A stretch of DNA of 64,000 nucleotides from Rhodospirillaceae bacterium (GTDB taxonomy: Bacteria > Pseudomonadota > Alphaproteobacteria > Thalassobaculales > Thalassobaculaceae). A program made the translations under genes and the position numbers. The notes under the pieces are model-generated. The model made no database searches, was not told the origin of the DNA, and saw nothing but the letters and a program-made list of their open reading frames with translations. The stretch is taken from positions 62,001 to 126,000 of the forward strand of contig JAGYJX010000015.1 of NCBI GenBank assembly GCA_018401495.1, written 5' to 3'. Shown one piece after another: positions 51,801 through 60,488 of this stretch; position 1 is the first letter of the stretch, and every line of letters starts with the position of its first letter.

Positions 51801-52166
51801 CGGGTCGGCCTTCATGTAGGGGATCAGGTCGTGCTCCAACTCCGGAGCGTAGCTGAAGGGATAGCGGTCGGCGTACGGCTCGACGAAGAAGTCGAACGGG
51901 TTGATCGTCGCCATGTCGGCGACCAGGTCGACCGTTACCCGAAACCGGTCGGTCTTTTCCGGGATCACCACGCGGGCGAGGTAGTTGCCCTGCGGGTCCT
52001 GGAGCCAGTTCAGGAAGTGCTGCTCGGGCTCGATCTTCAGGCTGTAGCTGAGGATCCGGGTGCGCGAATGCGGAGCCGGCCGCAGGCGGATGACCTGCGG
52101 GCCGAGCGCAACCGGCCGCTCGTAGAGATAGCTGGTCTCGTGCGTTAGGGCGACGTGGATGGCCAT
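48856..52166 (-). CDS. DUF2126/transglutaminase fusion (two frameshifts)
   Basis: About 1100 residues when repaired. The N-terminal transglutaminase part has [20 protein letters not shown] (Cys), [20 protein letters not shown] (His, Asp). DUF2126 follows with [25 protein letters not shown]-like [38 protein letters not shown] and HTRTE-like [17 protein letters not shown]. Single-base shifts occur near 50440 and near 49640 (one extra C in GGCCTTCGAG). The C-terminus resumes [20 protein letters not shown] and ends at 48856. It heads the cluster and probably produces or trims the peptide substrate. Confidence 0.87.
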
Positions 52167-52335
52167 GCTGCCTCTGCTGCACCGCGGAACACCCTCATCG
52201 ATACCGCGCGGTTCCGGGAATCACAACCGGGGTGTCCGTCTCGGTGTTGATCGCATCGGGCGGGAGGTGCGACGATCCGGCTCCCCCGGCGGAGTTCCCA
52301 CCCGCCCCGCGCCGCTCCAACCGGAGACCCGGCCC

Positions 52336-53610
52336 ATGCCCGACACACTCGGTTTCGACCGCACCGCCCTGCCGCCCCAGTTCTGCAACCTCGACCGCCT
52401 CTGGCACGCCATGGAGGCCCGCGGCCTCGATGGCATCATCGCCACCCAGCCTTACAATGTGTTTTACTCGAGTGGGTTCAACCCGATCGCTCATAAGGCG
52501 GATGAGCCGAGGCCGTACGCGGTGCTGCTGTCCCGCCACGCGCCGGACCACCCGATCCTGGTGGTCGCCGACTACTATCTCGCCAGTTTCCTCGGGCAGC
52601 CGAGCTGGGTCGAGGACATCCGGCCCTACCGCGCCGTGATGATGCCGCTCGACCTGCCGGCCAAGCGCTCCGACATCGACCGGTTCATCCCCGACGCCGG
52701 CAAGGGCGTCGCCTGGGTCGACCGGGCGCGGGAGAGCTACGGCTTCGGGATGCGCGACCTGCTCAAGAAGGCGGTGGCCGACCTCGGGCTCGACGCCGGC
52801 CGGGTCGCCTTCGACGACGTCGGCTTCGGCCTGAGGCTCGGGCTCGACGGCGTCGAGGTCGTCGACGGCTACGACCCCCTGATGTTCGCCCGCTCGGTCA
52901 AGACCGAGACCGAGATGCGGCTCCTGGAACGCTCGACCCGGCTCAACGAGGCGGCGATCCTGAAGACGGTCGGGTCCTGGCAGGAGGGTGCCACCTGGCG
53001 CGACCTCAACCGGGCCTACGCCATGGCGGTGACGGAACTCGGCGGCTTCGTGCACGATCCGGGCGGCATGGTGTGGGGCCACCCGCGGGGTGCCGACGCC
53101 GCGCTCATGCTTCAGACCGGACTTGAGACCCATGAGGTAACTCGCGGAACTCACGTCATGTTCGATTGCCATGGCACCATCGACCAGTACTGCTGGGACG
53201 GTGGCAAGACCTGGGTGGTCGGTGGCGAGCCCGAGGGCGGCGCGCGCAAATTCGCGAACGCCACCGCCGAGGTCGCCGCCGATCTGCTCGACGCCATGCG
53301 GCCCGGCGCCAAGGTTTCGGAACTCCAGGCGCGCGCCCGTTCGATCTACCGCAAGGCCGGAGTTCCGGACCCGGATTCGGCGGTGATCTTCTTCCACGGG
53401 CTCGGCCTGTCGCACATGGATCTCGAGCAGACCACCGCCGACGGCCGTCCGAACGGCGACTGGACCATCGAGGCCGGCATGGTCGTGCCGTTCCACCTGC
53501 TCTACCCGGGCGGCGAGCACGAGCGGATGTGGCTGGAGGAGGTGGTGGCGATCGGCCCCGATGGAAGCCGGCCGATGTTCTCGTGGGGGTTCCAGCCCCT
53601 GACCGGGTGA
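52336..53610 (+). CDS. M24-family metallopeptidase-like hydrolase (Xaa-Pro aminopeptidase fold)
   Basis: 424 residues from ATG 52336; the longer in-frame start at 52159 overlaps the divergent DUF2126 gene. A creatinase N-domain is followed by the pita-bread catalytic domain with metal ligands in MFDCHGTIDQYCWDGGKTW (two Asp), FFHGLGLSHMD (His) and WLEEVVAIG (Glu). The family includes Pro-X peptidases, creatinase and DddP-type lyases. The metal set looks complete, but the substrate cannot be read. It follows its neighbour after 170 nt of otherwise featureless sequence. Confidence 0.85.
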   Translation: MPDTLGFDRTALPPQFCNLDRLWHAMEARGLDGIIATQPYNVFYSSGFNPIAHKADEPRPYAVLLSRHAPDHPILVVADYYLASFLGQPSWVEDIRPYRAVMMPLDLPAKRSDIDRFIPDAGKGVAWVDRARESYGFGMRDLLKKAVADLGLDAGRVAFDDVGFGLRLGLDGVEVVDGYDPLMFARSVKTETEMRLLERSTRLNEAAILKTVGSWQEGATWRDLNRAYAMAVTELGGFVHDPGGMVWGHPRGADAALMLQTGLETHEVTRGTHVMFDCHGTIDQYCWDGGKTWVVGGEPEGGARKFANATAEVAADLLDAMRPGAKVSELQARARSIYRKAGVPDPDSAVIFFHGLGLSHMDLEQTTADGRPNGDWTIEAGMVVPFHLLYPGGEHERMWLEEVVAIGPDGSRPMFSWGFQPLTG

Positions 53611-53662
53611 GCGGGCAGGCGCCCGGCTACCGGAGACGGCGCGAATCACCGACACTGCGCGG

Positions 53663-54634
53663 ATGACCGTCGATCTGCCCGGCCACGGCCTGCTGTTCGC
53701 GCTCCGCCTCGACGGCCGGGGCGGTGCGGAGCCGGTGGCGGCCGAGGACCCGGCCGATGGCGGGGCCCTCTGGCTGCATCTGGACCGTGCCGACCTCGAC
53801 GTGCAGCGCTGGCTTGCGGCGCGCTCGGCCGTCCCGCCGGCGGTCGTGCGCGCGCTGCTCGAGGAGGACACCCGGCCGCGCTGCGTGGTGCGCCCGGACG
53901 GCGTCCTGCTGATCCTGCGCGGCGTCAACCTCGACCCGGAAGCCGGGCACGAGGAGACCATCGCGATCCGGATGTGGGTCACCGCCGACCGTGTGCTGTC
54001 CCTCAGGCGCTACCGGACCATGGCGGTGACCGACATGCGCGAGGCGTTGGAGCGCGGCGAGGGACCGTCGACGGTCTCCGACCTCGTGCTGCGGATCGTC
54101 GAGCGGCTGACCGCCCGCATGGCGCCCGAGGTCGACCGGATGGAGGAGGCGCTGGACGCGTTGGAGATCGCCTCGCTCGGCGACGGCAGCGCGGTCGACC
54201 GCTCCCGGCTGGCGGTGATCCGCCGGCGCACCCTGGTGCTGCACCGCTATCTGGCGCCGCAGCGCGAGGCGCTCGTGGAGTTTCGGCGCAACGCCGGCCA
54301 GCGTCTCGCCGACCTCGACCCCATGGATTTCCAGGAGACCGTCGAGCGGGTGACCCGGCTGGTCGAGGATCTGGACGCGTTGCGGTCGCGCGCCGCGATC
54401 GTCGAGGACGGCTTGGCGATCAAGGTGGCCGAGCGCATGAACCGCAACATGTACTGGCTGTCGATCGTCGCCACCGTGTTCCTGCCGATCGGGTTCATCA
54501 CCGGACTGCTCGGCGTCAACGTCGGCGGCATCCCGGGATCGGACGATCCCTGGGCGTTCGCCGCCCTGGTCGGGGTCCTGGTCGTCCTGATCGGCTTCGA
54601 GGTCTGGGTGATGCGGCGGATGAGGCTGATGTGA
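53663..54634 (+). CDS. zntB: CorA-family divalent cation transporter, ZntB type
   Basis: 323 residues. A large cytoplasmic N-domain is followed by two C-terminal helices: MYWLSIVATVFLPIGFITGL and FAALVGVLVVLIGFEVWVM. The loop between them is LLGVNVGGIPG; CorA magnesium channels have GMN here, ZntB proteins have GxNVGGIPG, so the ZntB subgroup (zinc uptake in enterobacteria) is favoured. Pentameric, inner membrane. It starts 52 nt after the M24 gene. Confidence 0.88.
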   Translation: MTVDLPGHGLLFALRLDGRGGAEPVAAEDPADGGALWLHLDRADLDVQRWLAARSAVPPAVVRALLEEDTRPRCVVRPDGVLLILRGVNLDPEAGHEETIAIRMWVTADRVLSLRRYRTMAVTDMREALERGEGPSTVSDLVLRIVERLTARMAPEVDRMEEALDALEIASLGDGSAVDRSRLAVIRRRTLVLHRYLAPQREALVEFRRNAGQRLADLDPMDFQETVERVTRLVEDLDALRSRAAIVEDGLAIKVAERMNRNMYWLSIVATVFLPIGFITGLLGVNVGGIPGSDDPWAFAALVGVLVVLIGFEVWVMRRMRLM

Positions 54635-54716
54635 CCGGCGTCCCTTCCGGAACCGCCGGTCACGGCTCGGCTCCGGGAACTGGCAAGCCGCGCTGGAGCA
54701 GCGCCGCCGTCGACTG

Positions 54717-55799
54717 GTGCTCGGTCTCGACGCCCGCCTGGCGGCGGGCTACCCGCGGTTCCTTCGGCTGTGGCGCCGGCCGGCGGTGCGCGCGCTCCTG
54801 ATTGCCGCCGCCCTGCTGGCGGTCGCGCTGCTGCAGCCGCGCACCCATCTCGAGTGGAAGTTCTCCCACATCCTGTTCGACTACGAATTCGGGTTCGTGA
54901 AGCGCGCCCTGGTGGGCGAGGTGTTCGCCCTGACGGGTGGCCCGGTCACCCTCGACCGCTTCTTCTGGGTTTTCGCCGCCTGCTACGTGGTGTTGGCGGG
55001 GGTGGTGACGGCGGTGCTGGTCGGTCTGCCCGCCACCGCCTCGCCGATCGTCCTGCTGTACCTGTGCGCGACGCCGATGCTGCTGCGCAACGTCTTCCAC
55101 GACTGGGGGCGCTTCGACGTCTTCGGCCTGATCGCGGTCTGGCTGATCGTGCTGATGCTGGCGCGCAATTGGCCGGGACGCCTCTGGATCTACGCGCTGG
55201 CGCCGCTGACCGGCTTCACCCACGAGGTCAACCTGCTGGTGGTGTGCCCGTTCGCCATGCTGGCGATCCTGGTGTTCGAGCCGGGAGGGTGGCGCGAGCG
55301 CTGGCGGCCGGCGCTGGCGCTGTGCCTGACGGCCGGGGCGACCGCCGTCACCCTGCACCTCTACGGAAGGCTGGACGTGCCGGCCGAGACGATGGCGGCC
55401 CACATGGCCGCCAAGACGCAGGACCAGTTCGAAGTCCCGATGTACGTGCTGACCTCGACGCTGTCCGAGAACCTCAGCGAGCGCGCCGACTTCATCCTGA
55501 ACAAGGTCGTCTCGTTCAAGTTCGGCTTCAAGCTGGCGGTGGTGGCGCTGCTGCTGTGCTGGCTGGTCCCGGCGCGGCTGCGCCGCGGCCGGGTGGCGCT
55601 GGCGATGCTCGCCATCATCCTCGCCTTCCTGCCGCTCTACCTGGTCGCCACCGACACTTTCCGGTGGCTGGCCCTGCAGGCCAACGCCGCCTTCGCCTTC
55701 CTGGTTCTGGCGGTCGACCGGCTGGAGATCACGCGGCTGCCGAGGGACCGGGTATACTGGGTGGCGGCCAGCGCGTTGGTGCCGGCGATGGGGATCTGA
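54717..55799 (+). CDS. Polytopic membrane protein of unknown function
   Basis: 360 residues from GTG 54717 (the frame is open a little further upstream). About eight to nine membrane helices, e.g. AVRALLIAAALLAVALLQP, FFWVFAACYVVLAGVVTAVL, VFGLIAVWLIVLMLARNW, KLAVVALLLCWLVPARL. The motif ILFDYEFGFVKRALVGEV near the start recurs in bacterial proteins thought to act as glycan polymerases or transferases, a weak hint. The stop comes 41 nt before the ferric-reductase-like gene. Confidence 0.6.
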   Translation: MLGLDARLAAGYPRFLRLWRRPAVRALLIAAALLAVALLQPRTHLEWKFSHILFDYEFGFVKRALVGEVFALTGGPVTLDRFFWVFAACYVVLAGVVTAVLVGLPATASPIVLLYLCATPMLLRNVFHDWGRFDVFGLIAVWLIVLMLARNWPGRLWIYALAPLTGFTHEVNLLVVCPFAMLAILVFEPGGWRERWRPALALCLTAGATAVTLHLYGRLDVPAETMAAHMAAKTQDQFEVPMYVLTSTLSENLSERADFILNKVVSFKFGFKLAVVALLLCWLVPARLRRGRVALAMLAIILAFLPLYLVATDTFRWLALQANAAFAFLVLAVDRLEITRLPRDRVYWVAASALVPAMGI

Positions 55800-55840
55800 C
55801 CGTTGTCCGGGCGGCCTGGGCGCGGACGCAAGGGGAGCCG

Positions 55841-56868
55841 ATGCACGCCGCCAGCCTGATCGCCGCCTACGCCGCCGTCGTGCTTGCCCCGCTGGCTCTG
55901 GCCTGGGCGCAGGGCCGTCCGCCGCGGCCGTTCTGGGACGAGATCGCGTCCGGTCTTGGCATGGCGGCATTCGCGATCCTGCTGGTGGAGTTCGTGCTCT
56001 CGGGCCGGTATCGCGGGGTGTCGGGGCGCATCGGCATGGACGTCACCATGCGCTTCCACCAACTGGTCGCGCGGACCGCGCTGGCCTTCGTGCTGCTGCA
56101 CCCGTTCCTGTACGCCACGCCGTTCGGGGCGCCGCTGCCGTGGGACCCGACCGGCCAGGCCACCCTCGGTCTCGGCATCGCGACGCTCGCCACCGGCATG
56201 GCCGCCTGGGTTGCCTTGCCGGCCTTCGTCCTGCTGTCGATCTTCCGCGACCAGTTGCCCTACCGCTACGAGACCTGGCGATGGCTGCACCTGCTCGGCG
56301 CCGTGCTGATCGCGCTGATGGTCACCCATCACGCGCTGGAGGCCGGGCGCTACGCCGCCGATCCGCTGCTGGCGGGCTTCTGGCTGCTGCTCCTGGCGGC
56401 GGCGATCGGCTCGCTCGCCTACGCCCGGATCGTGGCGCCGTTCCGGCGCGCCGCACGGCCCTATCGGGTGGCGTCGGTTCGCCGATTGGCGTCGCGGACC
56501 TGGGAACTGACCGTCGAGCCGACGCGCGGCGCGGCGCTCGAGTTCCGGGCCGGGCAGTTCGTCTGGCTGAAGATCGGCCACGGGCCGCTGTCGCTCGCCG
56601 AGAACCCGTTTTCCATCAGTTCGGCGCCGGCCCACCGCCCGGCCGTGCAGTTCGTCATCAAGGAGGCCGGCGACCTGACCGACCGGATCGGCGCGGTGCC
56701 CGTCGGGACCCCGGTCCACCTCGACGGGCCGCACGGTAACCTGACCTTGGACGGGCGCTCCGGCGCCGGGATCGCCCTGATCGCCGGGGGTGTGGAACAA
56801 CCGCGGTGGTGTTCTGGGCGACCAACCTCGCTTTGGTGGTGGCGATCATCGCCTTCGCGCTGCGCTGA
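55841..56868 (+). CDS. Ferric-reductase-like membrane oxidoreductase, internally deleted
   Basis: Start ATG 55841 with [11 protein letters not shown]. Six membrane helices of a ferric-reductase-like domain with haem-binding His (TMRFHQLVARTALAFVLLHP, LHLLGAVLIALMVTHHA), then the FAD-binding lobe (LEFRAGQFVWLKI, ENPFSISSAP, LDGPHGNL). The NAD(P)H site begins IALIAGG and should continue VGITP, but at about 56791 it jumps in another frame to TTAVVFWATNLALVVAIIAF with stop TGA 56866-56868. About 110 residues with the NAD(P)H domain are missing, so the as-sequenced product could not use NAD(P)H. Taken literally, the first frame runs on antisense to the AtzH-like gene. Confidence 0.7.
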
Positions 56869-56889
56869 CCGTCCGCCCCGTGCTCCGGT

Positions 56890-57309
56890 CTACCAGGACG
56901 GCGTGCCGTCGGTCGCCGAGACGTGGGCGGCGACGACCTTCCAGCCGACATCCGGGAAGTTGACGAAGGTCTGGCTCTGCCGGCCGATCTTGTCGCTGCC
57001 GTGGACCTGGAATTCCAGGTTCACCGTGGCGAAGCGGCGCCCGAGGGTGAGGATCTCCAGCCGCCGGCGCTCGCCCTTGAAACGGGTGCCGGGCTTGCGG
57101 TTCACCCGGTGGCGATGGATCGCCTCGAAGCCGTAGCCCATCTCGTTCATGGCGTAGCGGATGGTGTGCGGGGAGTTCCAGAACGTCGCGTCCAGCACCT
57201 CGACGTCCTTGTCGCCGAGCGCCTTCTCGTAGCGTTCGAACAGCGCGCGGATCTCGGCCACAACGTCCGGCAGGTTCGGTGTCAGGTCGTCGGCGGGCAG
57301 GTCGGTCAT
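56890..57309 (-). CDS. AtzH-like (DUF3225) protein
   Basis: 139 residues from ATG 57309, overlapping the stop of the amidase gene (ATGA). NTF2-like cone fold typical of DUF3225/HpxZ: EIRALFERYEKALGDKDVEV, FWNSPHTIRYAMNEMGYGFE, GERRRLEILTLGRRFATVNL and VGWKVVAAHVS. AtzH and HpxZ proteins accompany amidases of the triazine and oxalurate pathways; some have a small hydrolase role. The stops of this gene and of the truncated reductase are 21 nt apart and convergent. Confidence 0.85.
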   Translation of the reverse strand: MTDLPADDLTPNLPDVVAEIRALFERYEKALGDKDVEVLDATFWNSPHTIRYAMNEMGYGFEAIHRHRVNRKPGTRFKGERRRLEILTLGRRFATVNLEFQVHGSDKIGRQSQTFVNFPDVGWKVVAAHVSATDGTPSW

Positions 57310-58474
57310 GTCTGGCTCTCCAGGGCTCGGGCGGTGGCTACGAGAAGCGCGTCGCTGCCTCGGGCCGCCACGATCGACAGGCCGACCGGCAGGCCGCCGG
57401 CCTCGGCGCCGGGGATGCTGATTTGCGGGAAGCCGGCGAGGCCGCCATGGGCGGCGAGGCACAGGATGCGCTCTCGGATCGGGTTCTGGGCCGACAGCGG
57501 CAGGCCCTTCGGCGGTGCCGGGAACGGTGTCGTCGGCAGCGCCAGGATGGTGCCGGGGGCAGCAGGTACGCGAGGCGGGCGCGTGCCTCGTGGCGCATCA
57601 GCCGGGCCCAGCCGAGGTCGCTCTCGGTGACCGTCGAGCCCAGGATCAGGCCGCGGGCCACGTTGAAGGCGAGCCGCGGGTTGTCGCGGTCGAGCCAGTC
57701 GCGGAACGTCGCCCACGCCTCGGCCGGCTGCAGCGTGCGTTGGGCGCGGCCCCACACCGACAGGCCCTGGGGCGCCAGCAGTTCCTCGCGAACCTCGCCG
57801 ACCAGCACCGCCAGCCGCTCCAGCAGCGGGCGCAGGGCGACGGCGGTCTCGGGGTCGGCAAAGCCGAAGGCGTCGACCGCGACCACCAGCCGGGTCGGCA
57901 TCGCGTCCGGGATTGCTTCGCCCAGCAGGACGGCGGACACCCGCGCGAAGGTCTCGGCGTCGCGGGCGAACCAGCCGGTGGTGTCGCTGGAGGGGGCCTG
58001 CGGCATCATCCCGTCGAGCGGCAGGCGGCCGTGGGTCGGCCGGATCCCGTACAGGCCGCAGAAGCTCGCCGGCACGCGCACCGAGCCGCCGGTGTCGGTG
58101 CCGATCGCGGTGTCGCAGAGCCCGGCGGCGACGGCGGCGGCCGATCCCGAGGACGAACCGCCCGGCACCCGGTCCGGCGCCTTGGTGTTGAGCGGCGTGC
58201 CGTCGAACGCGCTCTCGCCGAGGATGCCGAGCGAGACCTCGTCGGTGACGGTCTTGCCGACCAGGGTTGCGCCGGCGTCGAGCAGGGTCTGCACCGCCCA
58301 GGCGTGCCGGTCCGGCACGGAGCGGGGCCAGTCGTGATTGCCGCCGCCGGTCGGGTAGCCCGCCACGTCGAACAGGTCCTTGGCGGCGAAGCTCAACCCC
58401 GACAGCGGACCGCCGGGTCGGCCGTCGACGCGCACGGAGGTCCCGGGGACGAAGGCGTTGACGGTGTCGGTCAT
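57306..58474 (-). CDS. Amidase (AtzE/AMI1-like), one frameshift
   Basis: About 388 residues once repaired, short for the amidase-signature family and like plant AMI1 in lacking the long N-terminal helix. Lys in LSFAAKDLFDV, cis-Ser in RVPGGSSSGSAAAVAAG, nucleophilic Ser in TDTGGSVRVPASFCG. Near 57556 the frame is lost after RARLAYLL and continues as PGTILALPTTPFPAPPKGL, AAHGGLAGFPQISIPGAEAG, GLPVGLSIVAARGSDALL in the next frame, so one base is missing. Start ATG 58474. The downstream AtzH-like gene is coupled to it. Confidence 0.82.
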
Positions 58475-58634
58475 CCTGGCACGGGAAATGGCGGAGGGCG
58501 GGGCGCGGGCAGCGGAACCAGGATAGGTCAGGGAGCAGCCCGTGTCGCCACCGCGAGCGGAAGAAAATTTCGATAGTGCGGCTGGATCGTCGGCGACGCG
58601 CCGGGAGTTGTGGTGGGGCAAGGAGGCGATGGCG

Positions 58635-59636
58635 ATGCTCGGACGACACCGGCGAACGGCACATGTCTGCGATGTTTTGTCGGCCGTCGTGCTGGTCGTG
58701 TCGTGGCTGGCGATGGCGATGCCGTCGACTGCCGTGGCCGAAAGCGGCGACCTCGACGCGCTGCGGGCCGAGGCGCTTTCGCTCGTCAACGCCGTGCGCC
58801 TCGACCGTGGCCTGCCGGAATTGCGGCTCACCGACAGACTGAACGCGGCTGCCCAGGCGCACGCCGACGACATGCTGAAGCGCGGCTACTACGCGCACCA
58901 GTCGCCGGAGGGCGCGACCGTCCGCGACCGCTATCGCGAGCGGGGCGGAAGCCGCTGGAAGGCGGTGGCCGAGAACATCGCCGAGTGCCAAGGATGCCGC
59001 CTGCCGGTGTCCGCCGAGCGGGTGCGGCAGTTCCAGCGGGGCTGGATGAACAGCCCGCCGCACCGCGACAACATCGTCGGCCGCGGGTTCGACGGGTTCG
59101 GGTTCGGCATCGCCGGCGGTGACGATGGTCGCATCTACGCGGTGCAGACCTTCGATGGTGCCGGCGCATCCGGCGCACAGGGGGGCGAGCCCGGCGAAGC
59201 GTCGGTTGGGCTGGGACCCGAGGCGCAGGTCGCGGCTGCCCTGGCCGAGATCAACCGCGCCCGGGAGAGCGCCGGGGTGAGTCCGGTCGCGACCAACGAG
59301 GAGCTGTCGGATGTCGCGCGCCTGCGCCTTCCGGACAGCCTGGATGAGCCGCTGTTCGGCCGTTCGGGCGGCGAGATCCGGTTGCCGTCCGACGTGCCGC
59401 CCGACGCCTGGCGGTCGCTCGACCTGATGGTCGGGGCGTGCGGCGCGTGCGGTGCCAAGCCCTCCGGCGCCGACATCCGCGATTTCACGCAACGCTGGCT
59501 CGACAGCCCCGGCTACCGGACCCGCCTGCTGCACCCCGACGCCACCCATCTCGGGTTCGTCCTGCGGGCGAACGGCGAGGGCCGCAAGGTCGCGGTCCTG
59601 GTCATCGGCCGGCGCAACCCGCGCCATCCGCTGTGA
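58635..59636 (+). CDS. Secreted protein with two CAP (SCP/PR1) domains
   Basis: 333 residues from ATG 58635, 8 nt after AAGGAGG; ATG 58629 is too close to that RBS. Signal peptide ending TAVAES. First CAP domain (about 40-170): LVNAVRLDRGLPELRLTDRL, AHADDMLKRGYYAHQSPEG (His), ENIAECQGCRLP, NSPPHRDNIVG (His). The second (about 195-330) keeps ALAEINRARESAGVSPVATN and WLDSPGYRTRLLHPDATHLG but has lost the His positions. The family includes extracellular proteases and lipid-binding proteins; the role is not known. Confidence 0.82.
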   Translation: MLGRHRRTAHVCDVLSAVVLVVSWLAMAMPSTAVAESGDLDALRAEALSLVNAVRLDRGLPELRLTDRLNAAAQAHADDMLKRGYYAHQSPEGATVRDRYRERGGSRWKAVAENIAECQGCRLPVSAERVRQFQRGWMNSPPHRDNIVGRGFDGFGFGIAGGDDGRIYAVQTFDGAGASGAQGGEPGEASVGLGPEAQVAAALAEINRARESAGVSPVATNEELSDVARLRLPDSLDEPLFGRSGGEIRLPSDVPPDAWRSLDLMVGACGACGAKPSGADIRDFTQRWLDSPGYRTRLLHPDATHLGFVLRANGEGRKVAVLVIGRRNPRHPL

Positions 59637-59711
59637 CAACGCCGTGCCGGGTTGGCAATCGCCCGGCCCCAGCGCCACATCATAACGCTTGCCCACCTGG
59701 AGCCGACATTC

Positions 59712-60011
59712 ATGACCGTCAAACGACGCCGCGCCCGGCCGACGCCCATTCTGCCGGTGATGACGCCCATTCTGCCGGTGATGATGGCGGAACTCGCCCT
59801 CGCGTCGGCCCAGACCATCGCCCATCGCGCCACCATGGCCGCCACCGGCCAGTGCTCGCAGGCCGAGTACAGCAAGATGGTGCTCGAGAAGATGACCGCC
59901 ATGCAGCAGATGGCGCTGGCCGCCATGGTGCCGGGCGTCACCGCCTTGGCACTGCTGACGCCCTGGCACCGCGCTGCCACCCGCAACTCCAAGCGGCTGG
60001 GCGGGAAGTAG
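59712..60011 (+). CDS. Small phasin-like helical protein
   Basis: 99 residues from ATG 59712. A basic start (MTVKRRRARPTP) leads into a long amphipathic helix (MMAELALASAQTIAHRATMA, QAEYSKMVLEKMTAMQQM) and a second hydrophobic helix (ALAAMVPGVTALALLTPW). Similar helices occur in short phasin-related proteins of alphaproteobacteria; the assignment is tentative. It contains an exact 21-nt tandem duplication (59742-59783) encoding TPILPVM twice. The 97-nt gap downstream is AT-enriched. Confidence 0.55.
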   Translation: MTVKRRRARPTPILPVMTPILPVMMAELALASAQTIAHRATMAATGQCSQAEYSKMVLEKMTAMQQMALAAMVPGVTALALLTPWHRAATRNSKRLGGK

Positions 60012-60108
60012 GAAGTCCCGCAGGGGTAACCTTGCACTATTGATGGTTGTTCGTTAACCTTGTTGATGTTCGCCAAAATGACCGGCGTACGGCAAGTGGG
60101 AGTCAGCC

Positions 60109-60447
60109 ATGATCTCCATCGCCGGACTGGACCGGGTATCCGCGCACGAACTGCAGGAGCTGTTCGAGGAAGGCGTCGGTCCGGACACGGTGCGGATCGA
60201 GACGGATCGTGCACCCGCGGGGCAGGCCGGGTCGCTGGGCGGCGTGACGGCGGTGCTGGTGGCCCATGGTCCCGAGATCGCCGCCCTGCTCCTGACCGCC
60301 TGGATCGTGTCGAAGAAGCATGTCGTGATCGACATCGCCCGCAAGAAGCCGGACGGCGACACCAAGACGCTCAAGATCGAGTACCGCCAGGACGGCGTGG
60401 CCGGCGTGTTGAAGACGCTGAAGTCGTTCTTCACGGACGACGCGTAA
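60109..60447 (+). CDS. Small membrane-anchored protein resembling effector-associated constant component (EACC1-like)
   Basis: 112 residues. An N-terminal charged region (DRVSAHELQELFEEGVGPDT) and a PAGQAGSLGG hinge are followed by one membrane helix (VTAVLVAHGPEIAALLLTAWI) and a small beta-strand domain (KHVVIDIARKKPDGDTKTLK, YRQDGVAGVL). This plan, a Gly-rich hinge, a hydrophobic helix and a short strand-rich tail with PDG, is how I remember the EACC1 family of conflict systems; I could not confirm it. ATG 60109 has GGGAGT upstream. The following gene begins 41 nt later, with its own strong RBS. Confidence 0.45.
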   Translation: MISIAGLDRVSAHELQELFEEGVGPDTVRIETDRAPAGQAGSLGGVTAVLVAHGPEIAALLLTAWIVSKKHVVIDIARKKPDGDTKTLKIEYRQDGVAGVLKTLKSFFTDDA

Positions 60448-60488
60448 GTCGGCTTCAGGCGACGCAGGAGTGAGTTAGGAGGTGGATC

